64,000 bases of DNA from positions 62,001-126,000 of the forward strand of contig NZ_VUMG01000005.1 of assembly GCF_009696315.1 (NCBI RefSeq), given 5' to 3'. The stretch's first letter is position 1, and the number at the start of each line of letters is the position of its first letter. This DNA is from Cutibacterium porci (GTDB lineage Bacteria > Actinomycetota > Actinomycetes > Propionibacteriales > Propionibacteriaceae). The notes beneath the pieces are model-generated. The model searched no databases, was not told the DNA's origin, and saw nothing but the letters and a program-made list of their open reading frames with translations. Made by a program: the position numbers and the translations under genes. Shown in pieces: positions 19,001 to 26,224 of the stretch.

Positions 19001-19497
19001 CCTAGCACGGCCTCGCCCAAGAGGTTGAGATTAAGCCTGACACCCGTGCGTCGCAGTGCTTTAAGGGTGCGCGTCAGGTGGGCAGGCCGTGCATCGACAA
19101 CCAGATGGCCCACCAACTGCCGCAATGCATTACGCGCGGCTGGGACGACGACGTCAGGGGCGATGGGAGCCATGCGTCCGCCTGCTCGCACCGCAAGTTG
19201 CAACGCACTGGGCAGAAATGAGCAATCTGTCTTGGCTAGCTCGGCAAGATTCGCCGCAGCAGTGCGGGGATCTTCAGGGCGGACAACCCGGTCAATAAAG
19301 GCCAGGGTGAAGGGCAAACCAGCCGGGTGAGACAGCACGTCGGACAGTAGGCCTGCAGCGATCTGTGCTCGATTTGTCCGCCGCTTCGATACACCATTGG
19401 CGTCTCGTAACCAGGTGTGGACTTGGCTAACTGCCTCGTCAACCAGGTCAGCAGGGCGTGGGGATGGAGAGATCCAAGTATCAGCGTCGATGCTCAT
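16039..19497 (-). CDS. putA: bifunctional proline dehydrogenase / L-glutamate-gamma-semialdehyde dehydrogenase
   Basis: About 1152 residues. PutA oxidises proline to glutamate. The N-terminal PRODH barrel has KLVKGANLAMERVDAEIHGW, YGVAGHNLFDIAL and EFEMLLGMAPDQ. The P5C dehydrogenase domain has VTPPWNFALSITAG, the general-base Glu in LAETSGKNSIIV, and the nucleophile Cys in FGNAGQKCSAASL. There is no ribbon-helix-helix DNA-binding domain at the N-terminus, so this is not the trifunctional autoregulator of enteric bacteria. The start at 19495-19497 is chosen on homology; about 72 upstream residues in the open frame cross the divergent permease start. Confidence 0.95.
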   Translation of the reverse strand: MSIDADTWISPSPRPADLVDEAVSQVHTWLRDANGVSKRRTNRAQIAAGLLSDVLSHPAGLPFTLAFIDRVVRPEDPRTAAANLAELAKTDCSFLPSALQLAVRAGGRMAPIAPDVVVPAARNALRQLVGHLVVDARPAHLTRTLKALRRTGVRLNLNLLGEAVLGDREAASRLEGTMALLARDDVDYVSIKISAVVNQLDLWAHDATVDEVVEQLLPLYHLAANAPTPKFINLDMEEYHDLDLTIEVFQKLLDRPELRHMEAGIVLQAYLPDSLAALQGLVEWADRRTATGGAGIKVRLVKGANLAMERVDAEIHGWQQTPWPSKLATDTHYKRILDWALTPERTQSVRYGVAGHNLFDIALTKLLAERRGVRDRVEFEMLLGMAPDQVERIGADVGGLLLYTPVVDPAHFDVAISYLVRRLEENAASENFMSAVFQLGHDSTLFAREEARFRTAVAGVTRVVPQPRRRQEPDRVPDLTEGFVQSTDSDPSLPNIRSWADEVAEKMKNCQLGESTLADNHIESACQVDAIIATALDAQQAWADRGGHARADVLRSVTHVFAARRGDLLAVAGAETGKIVAEGDVEVSEAIDFAAWYADRAEELDAVDGAQFVPPRVTVVTPPWNFALSITAGSTLAALAAGSSVLLKPAPQARHCAAVIAECLWQAGIPRDVLQLVDVEENEVGQHLVSHPEVDRVILTGAWQTAKLFRSWRHDLPVLAETSGKNSIIVTENADYDLAAADIIKSAFGNAGQKCSAASLIILVGQAYRSKRLRHQILDAASSIRVGSPSDLRSQMGPLAEPASGKLLDGLTKLDPGQVWALQPVRIDEDGRYWSPGVRGGIKPGDPYHLTEYFGPITGIMYAPDLATAIEYQNGTAYGLTAGLHSLDPSEIEFWAERVEAGNLYVSRGITGAIVGRQPFGGWKRSAVGPGAKAGGYHYLQVLGSWRRAATTTPTPADRPCALVEQFIGHVEGLMTRDERAWLLDAVARDAHEWGEWFGRATDIGGLERERNVLRYRPVSTQIRGCADAKLVDVARVVAAGLVAAGNDVSVSLAPGIDAGLGRALRSVGVAVTTASDEDWYASRGAGRVRLVGGDPARAADEADGDPDLALWCNEVTAAPQIELLPFLREQSVTVTAHRFGNPDTGALSLRL

Positions 19498-19582
19498 GCC
19501 ACGACTGTAACCCGGACGACCGACAGTGTGACGACGACACGGTGTAAGAATATCGCCGCTAATACTCCCGAGAGGACAGCTC

Positions 19583-21046
19583 ATGACGCAGACCGCTACC
19601 GAGCCGAGCACGGAACCACGCGCGGGCATCGAGACGACTGGAATCGAGATCGTCGAAGAATCACAGCGCATCGCCCGGCCCCGTGACCTTTTCCTCCCCT
19701 GGTTTGCCTCCAATGTCTCGGTCTTCGGAATGAGTTACGGGGCCTTCATACTGGGATTCGGGGTGTCTTTCTGGCAAGCGATAGCAGCAACCTTAATCGG
19801 TGTTATCATCTCTTTCGGCTTCTGCGGAATTATCGCTATCGCTGGCAAGCGCGGCTCCGCACCAACGATGGTGCTGTCTCGGGCCGCTTTCGGTACTCAA
19901 GGAAATAAGATCCCCGGGATTATCTCTTGGATGACCTCGATTGGCTGGGAAACATCACTGGCTATTACAGCCGTCTTAGCTACGACAACAATCTTCCACC
20001 GCCTAGGTTGGAGCTCCGGTAATTCAGTCAAGGTCTGCGCCACGGTCGTGGTAGCCTTCCTCATTATCGGTGGCGCGGTGGCCGGTTATCACATCATCAT
20101 GAAATTGCAGGCTTTTTTAACCTGGATTACCGGCATCCTCACTGTGATCTACTTAGCGATGGCGGTCAGCCATATTAACTGGCATGCCGCAACGTCGTTA
20201 CCTTCGGCGTCCTTCCCAGGTTTCATCGGCGCACTCACCCTCATCATGACCGGCACCGGTCTGGGCTGGACGAATATCGCTGCAGACTGGTCACGGTACC
20301 AATCGCGCACATCTCCTGGATTCGCGATCGCCTTTTGGAATGTCTTTGGCGCCTCGTTGCCGCTCATCATTCTCATTACCGGCGGGTTGCTGTTAGCTGC
20401 ATCGTCAAAGGATCTTTCCGACGCCATTGGGGCCGATCCTATTGGTGCACTGGCGACGATCCTTCCAACTTGGTTTCTCATCCCGTTCCTATTGGCTGCA
20501 ATCCTCTCGCTATTGGCTGGTGCCATCAACGGCATCTACTCATCTGGACTCACTTTATTGACCCTCGGAATCCGAATCCCACGCCCAGCAGCTTCTCTTA
20601 TTGACGGGGCAATTCTCACCGCCGGCACGCTGTATGTCGTCTTTGTGGCTCCGAACTTTATTTCTCCTTTCCAGTCTTTTCTGGTGACACTGGGCGTGCC
20701 ACTTTCAGCATGGACTGGCATCATGATGGCCGATATCACCTTGCGCCGGCGCCCCTATGACGAGGCTGATCTTTTCGACGGTTCTGGACGTTACGGTCGC
20801 TTCGACGTCACCTCAATCACGATCTTCATCATCGTTACAGTCATCGGATGGGGGCTAGTCATCAACACCTACGAGGGCGTCAGCTGGAATAATTGGCAGG
20901 GATATCTCCTTGGGGTCCTCGGTCTGGGTGGGCGTGAGGGCGATTGGGCCTACGCCAACCTTGGGGTGCTCGGGGCACTGTTCCTCGGCTATATCGCCAC
21001 CATCATTATCCGGCGCGGCACCGTGCGCCGTCAGGAGTCCCGATGA
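19583..21046 (+). CDS. NCS1 family purine/cytosine-type permease
   Basis: A 487-residue inner-membrane protein with about 12 hydrophobic helices. The NCS1 signature is present: FGMSYGAFILGFGVSFWQAI, GKRGSAPTMVLSRAAFGTQG, IISWMTSIGWETSLAITAV and GLGWTNIAADWSRYQ. The N-terminus is acidic and polar, with IEIVEESQRIARPRDLFLPW as in CodB-like transporters. It imports a nucleobase or related ring compound. GAGAGGA lies a few bases before the ATG. Its stop overlaps the start of the following hydrolase (ATGA), so transport and hydrolysis are probably coupled. Confidence 0.88.
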   Translation: MTQTATEPSTEPRAGIETTGIEIVEESQRIARPRDLFLPWFASNVSVFGMSYGAFILGFGVSFWQAIAATLIGVIISFGFCGIIAIAGKRGSAPTMVLSRAAFGTQGNKIPGIISWMTSIGWETSLAITAVLATTTIFHRLGWSSGNSVKVCATVVVAFLIIGGAVAGYHIIMKLQAFLTWITGILTVIYLAMAVSHINWHAATSLPSASFPGFIGALTLIMTGTGLGWTNIAADWSRYQSRTSPGFAIAFWNVFGASLPLIILITGGLLLAASSKDLSDAIGADPIGALATILPTWFLIPFLLAAILSLLAGAINGIYSSGLTLLTLGIRIPRPAASLIDGAILTAGTLYVVFVAPNFISPFQSFLVTLGVPLSAWTGIMMADITLRRRPYDEADLFDGSGRYGRFDVTSITIFIIVTVIGWGLVINTYEGVSWNNWQGYLLGVLGLGGREGDWAYANLGVLGALFLGYIATIIIRRGTVRRQESR

Positions 21047-21594
21047 GTGAACCATGGCTTATTGTCATTGACCCCCAAATGATCTTTGCCTCCCCCACGT
21101 CTCCGTGGTGCTGTCCAACTTTTCCCGACATCATCGACCCGATTAATCACATGGCCGCCGCTTTTCGTGGTCGAACTGTCGTGACGCGCTGGATTCCCGC
21201 GACGATTCGCCATGGATCGTGGCGCGACTACTTTGACCGCTGGACCTTTGCAGATCGCCCCGCAAGTGACCCGATGTTCAACCTTGCCCACGGCGCTCAA
21301 GAATGGGTGGAACGCCCAACTGTCGACGTCACAACCTTTGGCAAGTGGGGATCTCAATTGTCGGCACTCACCGGCGACCATCCACACCTTGTACTCACCG
21401 GAGTCTCCACCGACTGCTGCGTCCTCACTACAGCTTTGGCCGCCGCTGATGCTGGCGCTTGGGTGACGGTTGCGTCTGACGCCTGCGCCGGATCTGCACA
21501 CGATAACCACCGAGCTGCATTAACTGTCATGAATCTGTATGCCCCGCAGATCGACGTCACCACCAGTTCGCGAGTGCTTGAAACCCTGACCTAA
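21043..21594 (+). CDS. isochorismatase-like cysteine hydrolase
   Basis: A 183-residue protein with the isochorismatase fold. The catalytic triad of the cysteine-hydrolase branch is visible: Asp10 in LIVIDPQ, Lys101 in FGKWGSQ, and Cys126 in GVSTDCCVLTTALAAADAG. Family members are nicotinamidases, N-carbamoylsarcosine or ureidoacrylate amidohydrolases; the substrate is not fixed by these motifs. The ATGA overlap with the NCS1 permease suggests it acts on the imported compound or its derivative. It has no signal peptide, so it is cytoplasmic. Confidence 0.85.
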   Translation: MSEPWLIVIDPQMIFASPTSPWCCPTFPDIIDPINHMAAAFRGRTVVTRWIPATIRHGSWRDYFDRWTFADRPASDPMFNLAHGAQEWVERPTVDVTTFGKWGSQLSALTGDHPHLVLTGVSTDCCVLTTALAAADAGAWVTVASDACAGSAHDNHRAALTVMNLYAPQIDVTTSSRVLETLT

Positions 21595-21613
21595 GACCGC
21601 ACGTCCCCAGCTC

Positions 21614-21631
21614 ACGTCATCATCATGACGT
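21614..21631. terminator. small palindromic hairpin after the permease-hydrolase pair
   Basis: ACGTCAT (21614-21620), loop CATC, ATGACGT (21625-21631), followed by CTTT. A short stem of 7 bp, 19 nt after the hydrolase stop. It could be a weak terminator or an operator. Confidence 0.35.
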
Positions 21632-21669
21632 CTTTGGCCACCCTAGCTTGCCGATACGCCCCATGAATA

Positions 21670-21684
21670 CGAAAATGGTTATCA
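21670..21684. promoter_or_regulatory. Zur/Fur-family operator candidate
   Basis: CGAAAATGGTTATCA, about 27 nt upstream of the binding-protein start codon, resembles the AT-rich inverted Zur box TGAWAATSATTWTCA described for actinobacteria, with deviations at the first base and the centre. Its position just before a Zn/Mn importer supports repression by Zur when metal is plentiful. No regulator gene is in the window. Confidence 0.45.
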
Positions 21685-21710
21685 CTTGCGTACTGGAAAG
21701 GGAACACCAC

Positions 21711-22640
21711 ATGCATCGTCGTCTTCTGACCCTTGCCGCCATCAGCGCCTGCGCCTTGAGCATGGCCGGTTGCTCCGGCAACTCTGATTCCGGCTCCGCT
21801 ACCTCGGGCGATTCTTCTGCTGCCGCGTCGGGCACGGTCGATGTCGTCGCATCAACTAACGTCTGGGGGTCGGTCGCCCAGGCGGTCGGTGGGGACAAGG
21901 TCAATGTCCATTCCGTCATCAGTAGCCCCGATCAGGACCCGCACGACTATGAGGCAACCGCCAAGGACAAACTCGCCTTCTCGAAAGCCAAGGTCGTCAT
22001 TGCTAATGGTGGTGGCTACGACGACTGGGCTGCCAACCTCGCCAAGAGCACCGGTTCCCAAGCTGACGTCATTGACGCCGTTGAAACCTCTGGCCTCAAG
22101 AAACCCGGCCAACAAGATTTCAACGAGCACGTCTTCTACTCAATCGACAGTGCCCGCAAAGTGGCCAAGGTCGTTGAGTCTGACCTCGTCAAGGCTTCAC
22201 CAGACAACACGTCCACCTTTGAAAACAACCTCAAGGAGTTCGAGTCCAAGCTCGACGACCTCAAGGCCCGCGCGGGCAAGGTGGGGCAGCAGCACCCCAA
22301 TAGCACCGCAATTGCTACCGAACCAGTGGTCGGCTATTTGCTCGATGACATGAAGATCAAGAATGTCACCCCCGACGAATTCGTCGAGCAATCTGAAACT
22401 GAGGCCGGTCCGTCAACGAAAGTCATCCACGAGACCGCCCAGTTGATCTCCGATAAGAAGGTCTCCATTCTTCTCGTCAACGGTCAAACAAGTGACGACG
22501 TCACCAAGGAATTGCAAAAGGCCGCCCAGAGCGCCAAAATCCGGCAGGCTGGGGTCTGGGAAACCTTCCCGACGGGCATCGACAACTACCCAGACTTCAT
22601 GAGCAACACCATCGACTCCATTGACAAGGGCTTAGCCTGA
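21711..22640 (+). CDS. metal ABC transporter substrate-binding lipoprotein (Zn/Mn)
   Basis: A 309-residue lipoprotein: signal peptide with lipobox LSMAGC (Cys about residue 20) and a Ser/Gly-rich linker. The cluster A-I metal-binding fold shows His in DQDPHDYEAT, a second His in FNEHVFYS, and Glu in ATEPVVGYLL at the position of the third ligand. That Glu is reminiscent of Mn-type proteins such as PsaA; ZnuA has His there. The fourth ligand is not clear, so zinc versus manganese is undecided. It is followed 5 nt later by the ATPase and then the permease. Confidence 0.88.
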   Translation: MHRRLLTLAAISACALSMAGCSGNSDSGSATSGDSSAAASGTVDVVASTNVWGSVAQAVGGDKVNVHSVISSPDQDPHDYEATAKDKLAFSKAKVVIANGGGYDDWAANLAKSTGSQADVIDAVETSGLKKPGQQDFNEHVFYSIDSARKVAKVVESDLVKASPDNTSTFENNLKEFESKLDDLKARAGKVGQQHPNSTAIATEPVVGYLLDDMKIKNVTPDEFVEQSETEAGPSTKVIHETAQLISDKKVSILLVNGQTSDDVTKELQKAAQSAKIRQAGVWETFPTGIDNYPDFMSNTIDSIDKGLA

Positions 22641-22645
22641 CACTC

Positions 22646-23503
22646 GTGGCATCACATCGTTTTGACACCGCCGGGGCAACGACGAGGATCGAACCCGCCA
22701 GGCTCACTGGCGCCACGGTCGCCTTCGGGGACCGAGTGCTGTGGTCAGGCCTCGACCTTGTTGTCGACCCCGGCGAGTTCATCGCCGTTTTAGGCCCTAA
22801 CGGGGTTGGCAAGACCACCCTCCTGCGAGTCCTACTGGGGCAAATTGCGCTGACAGCCGGCACCGCTATGGTCGCTGGCCGTCCGGTGCGCCGTGGCTCG
22901 ACTCACATCGGCTACATCCCGCAGCAGCGTTCCCTCGAGACAACAGCCCCCATCCGTGGCCGTGACCTCGTTGGGATGGGAATTGACGGACACAAGTGGG
23001 GATTCGCCCGGTTTAGCCGATCGCGGCGTCGCCGTATTGACGAGGCCATTGCCTCAGTCGGGGCTACTGCCTTCGCTCATGTCCCGCTGACGATGACGTC
23101 GGGTGGTGAGCAGCAGCGGCTGCGCATCGCCCAAGCGCTGGTCACCAATCCCCAGTTGCTGCTGTGCGACGAGCCATTGTCAAGCCTCGACTTGCGTCAC
23201 CAGCAAGACGTCACCCGGCTCATTGATAATGCGTGCCGAACCCGCAATCTCGGGGTGCTCTTCGTTACCCACGAAATCAATCCCGTACTGCCCTACGTCG
23301 ACCGGGTGGTCTACGTGGCGGGCGGCAAGGTTTGTGTTGGCACTCCCGACGAGGTGTTGCGCTCGGATGTTCTTAGCGAGTTATACGGATCACACGTCGA
23401 GGTATTTCATCACGGCGATCGCATCATTGTGCTCGCTGACGAGGAACGCTCCTCCCACCTACACGCCCCAGAAATCTCCGATAAGCCCAAGGAGATAGGC
23501 TGA
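22646..23503 (+). CDS. metal ABC transporter ATP-binding protein
   Basis: A 285-residue ABC ATPase with GTG start. Walker A is GPNGVGKTTLLR, the signature is TSGGEQQRLRIAQAL, Walker B is LLLCDEPLSSLDLRHQQD, and the switch His is in VTHEIN. The Q-loop is YIPQQRSLE. It sits between the binding lipoprotein and the permease gene, which begins 2 nt after its stop, so it energises Zn/Mn import. The C-terminal tail is longer than usual and polar. Confidence 0.92.
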   Translation: MASHRFDTAGATTRIEPARLTGATVAFGDRVLWSGLDLVVDPGEFIAVLGPNGVGKTTLLRVLLGQIALTAGTAMVAGRPVRRGSTHIGYIPQQRSLETTAPIRGRDLVGMGIDGHKWGFARFSRSRRRRIDEAIASVGATAFAHVPLTMTSGGEQQRLRIAQALVTNPQLLLCDEPLSSLDLRHQQDVTRLIDNACRTRNLGVLFVTHEINPVLPYVDRVVYVAGGKVCVGTPDEVLRSDVLSELYGSHVEVFHHGDRIIVLADEERSSHLHAPEISDKPKEIG

Positions 23504-23504
23504 C

Positions 23505-24359
23505 ATGGATTTTTCCACGATTATCAATTTCGACAGTTTCAGCCAGTTGGTGCCGCTCGTTCGCGGCTCGATCGTTGCCGGAATCATCCTTGGCGTGCTC
23601 GCAGGCCTTATTGGGCCGATGATCCATGCCCGGGACCTGGCATTCGCAGTCCACGGCACGTCGGAGCTTTCCTTCGCAGGCGCTGCGGTAGCCCTGTTCT
23701 TTGGGGCGTCAGTGACCAATGGGGCGGTAATCGGGTCTCTCGTGGCTGCCCTCATCTTGGGATTACTAGGCGTCAAGGCAGCCGAGCGCAACGCATCTAT
23801 CGGCATAATGCTGCCATTCGGCATGGGAATTGGCGTGCTTTTCTTAAGCCTATACAAGGGCCGGTCGTCTAATAAATTCGGACTCCTGACCGGGCAGATC
23901 GTTGCGGTCGATACCACGGAATTACGCACCCTAATCACTGTGGCTCTCTTCGTAGCTGTGTGCTTGGGCATCATCTGGAGGCCACTGCTCTTTGCCTCGG
24001 TGGATCCAGAAGCTGCCAAGGCACGCGGCGTTCCGATGCGATTCCTGTCGATTGTGTTCATGCTGCTGCTCGGCCTCACCACCGCGATGGCGGTGCAACT
24101 CGTCGGCGCTCTGCTGGTCTTAAGCCTCCTCATCACCCCAACAGCCGCTGCCGCGAAAGTCACCGCCCACCCATTAGCGATGTCACTGCTTTCTATTGCA
24201 TTTGCAACGGTTTCTGCCGTCGGAGGGATCTTGTTGTCCCTGGGGCCAGGATTACCCATTAGCCCCTATGTCACGACGGTGAGCTTCCTCATCTACCTCG
24301 TATGTCTAGGCTTGGGAACTCTTCGTCAGCGGCACGGTTGGAGCCGACGAATCATCTGA
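23505..24359 (+). CDS. metal ABC transporter permease (ZnuB/MntB type)
   Basis: A 284-residue membrane protein with about eight to nine hydrophobic helices and the ABC-3 family segments DLAFAVHGTSELSFAGAAVA, FASVDPEAAKARGVPMRFLS and the Gly-rich VGGILLSLGPGLPIS. It forms the membrane channel for the preceding ATPase and binding protein. No downstream gene is coupled; the next gene starts about 100 nt later with its own signal peptide. Confidence 0.92.
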   Translation: MDFSTIINFDSFSQLVPLVRGSIVAGIILGVLAGLIGPMIHARDLAFAVHGTSELSFAGAAVALFFGASVTNGAVIGSLVAALILGLLGVKAAERNASIGIMLPFGMGIGVLFLSLYKGRSSNKFGLLTGQIVAVDTTELRTLITVALFVAVCLGIIWRPLLFASVDPEAAKARGVPMRFLSIVFMLLLGLTTAMAVQLVGALLVLSLLITPTAAAAKVTAHPLAMSLLSIAFATVSAVGGILLSLGPGLPISPYVTTVSFLIYLVCLGLGTLRQRHGWSRRII

Positions 24360-24460
24360 CCGGCGTTGTATACCCAGCTGCGTGATGTTGTCATCTCGGC
24401 GTCACCGTCTCGTCATCTCACCACGATGGACTAGGGCGGTACACGTCGAGAGGATGACTC

Positions 24461-26200
24461 ATGCGTCGCTATCTGGCCCTAGGCCTTGCCACTTCCACCT
24501 GCGCTGCCGCCCTCGCGAGCCCACTGACGGTTGCCTCGGCCGCACCCATCGACACCGCCATCCAGGTGTACACCGGTGACGCGCCAGTGCTGGCCACACA
24601 GCCAGATGGCGTGACAATCACCGATAGTGGATTCGGGTCAGCGTTCGCGCATCGCAATGGCGATCCCGATGACACGTATTACGGCCTGACCGACCGCGGC
24701 CCAAATGCAGATTCTGATACTGAAGACGTCAAGATCGAGCCAGTGACCTTCCAGCCTGCGATCGCCAAATTCCGCCTCCAGAATGGCCATATGACATTAG
24801 TCAAGCGCATCGGATTGATCGCCAAAGATGGTGTCCCCATGAACGGCGCTGTCAACCCCGAAGCCTCTACCGGCGAAACGATCGTTGACATTAACGGCAC
24901 AGCAATCGCCCCGTCGCACGCGGGCATTGACTCAGAAGGGCTCGTCGCCGCCCCTGATGGCACCTTCTGGGTCTCCGATGAATATGGCCCCTACGTCGTT
25001 CACGTCGACGCTCAAGGCCATGAGATTTCCCGCCTCAAGCCGTTTAACGGCACTCTCCCCCGAGAATTAGCCTTTCGTACCCCCAATCGCGGCATGGAAG
25101 GTCTCACCTTGACCCCTGACGGCACGACGCTGGTGGGCGTCATGCAGTCGGCATTGGAAACCCCAGACTTATCAGGCAGCTCCAAGAAAGTCCCCTTTGT
25201 CCGCATCGTCACTATCGACGTTGCCAGCGGGAAAACCACAGGACAGTATCTGTACCAATTGCACCTTAGCCAGGCCAAAACCTCTGTCTCGGAAATCACG
25301 GCGCTGGGAAATCACACCTTGCTCATCGACGAGCGTGACGGCGATTCTGGCCCGGATACGTTCAAGCGCCTGTATCGCATCGACTTATCCAAGGCGACCA
25401 ATATCAATGATGCATCGTCGATCCCAGCAGCAACATATAGCGCGTCTAGGGGCGGTCTGCTTGTCGACGGAAAATCGCTTGAGGGTCTCATCTCCGCCAA
25501 TAAATCAGCTAAAAATAACGAGACGACGGCTACCGAAATCCTTAACTCTCACGGCATCAAGCCGGCTGTCGGTGAATTATACCTTGACGTCACCAAGCTG
25601 GTATGGACAGCAGATCCGTCCGGCAAGACGTTCCCCCATGACAAAGTCGAGGGAGTCGCCGTGACTCACGGTGGCGCCACAGTCACCGTGTCCAACGACT
25701 CGGACTTCGGCATCAACGGCATCGTTCAAGGGTCCAAGAATCCTTTCCAGCTCGTGGAAAAGCATTTCGGCACCGATGAATCCTGCCAAGACATCGGCGA
25801 GTCGATGAAAGTGAGCATGGATTCCCTGCCTGAAGGTCTGCGCGGTCCGGGATACCGAAAAGCCGGGTTCTCCGTCACGAATCGCACCGTTACTGCAACC
25901 AACCTTGAGCCTGACACCGGTTACGTTGTGACAGTCGATGGGAGCACCCTCGGCACACTCATGGCCGACGCCCACGGATCAGGTGTGCTCAGACTGCCAT
26001 TTCTGACGCCGGGAAGCCACAAGGTGGTCTTATCCCTGGCTCAGTCCGAGGTGGCCTCCTTGACCGTCAAGTCCGTGTCTACTCCTAGCCCGACGCCGAC
26101 AAACGGCTCCCCTGCCCCGCACCCGAAGCCATCCAACACTTCTGGCACTGTGAGGCCGTCGCTTCCGTCAGCCAACCAATTGCCTCATACCGGGGTTTGA
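24461..26200 (+). CDS. secreted esterase-like/phytase-like beta-propeller protein with truncated sortase motif
   Basis: A 579-residue secreted protein. The signal peptide ends near ASAAP (about residue 28). The main domain is the esterase-like activity of phytase family: YYGLTDRGPNADSD, GIDSEGLVAAPDGTFWVSDE, YGPYVVHVD, NRGMEGLTLTPDGTTLVG and DKVEGVAVTHGG. It has a single visible region of folded sequence to about residue 520, then a Pro/Ser/Thr-rich linker ending SLPSANQLPHTGV and stop. LPHTG is a sortase motif, but the hydrophobic helix and basic tail that normally follow are absent. Presumably it hydrolyses a phosphate or carboxyl ester outside the cell; substrate unknown. Confidence 0.85.
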   Translation: MRRYLALGLATSTCAAALASPLTVASAAPIDTAIQVYTGDAPVLATQPDGVTITDSGFGSAFAHRNGDPDDTYYGLTDRGPNADSDTEDVKIEPVTFQPAIAKFRLQNGHMTLVKRIGLIAKDGVPMNGAVNPEASTGETIVDINGTAIAPSHAGIDSEGLVAAPDGTFWVSDEYGPYVVHVDAQGHEISRLKPFNGTLPRELAFRTPNRGMEGLTLTPDGTTLVGVMQSALETPDLSGSSKKVPFVRIVTIDVASGKTTGQYLYQLHLSQAKTSVSEITALGNHTLLIDERDGDSGPDTFKRLYRIDLSKATNINDASSIPAATYSASRGGLLVDGKSLEGLISANKSAKNNETTATEILNSHGIKPAVGELYLDVTKLVWTADPSGKTFPHDKVEGVAVTHGGATVTVSNDSDFGINGIVQGSKNPFQLVEKHFGTDESCQDIGESMKVSMDSLPEGLRGPGYRKAGFSVTNRTVTATNLEPDTGYVVTVDGSTLGTLMADAHGSGVLRLPFLTPGSHKVVLSLAQSEVASLTVKSVSTPSPTPTNGSPAPHPKPSNTSGTVRPSLPSANQLPHTGV

Positions 26201-26224
26201 GCAGTCAGCGGTATCGCGCCTTGC

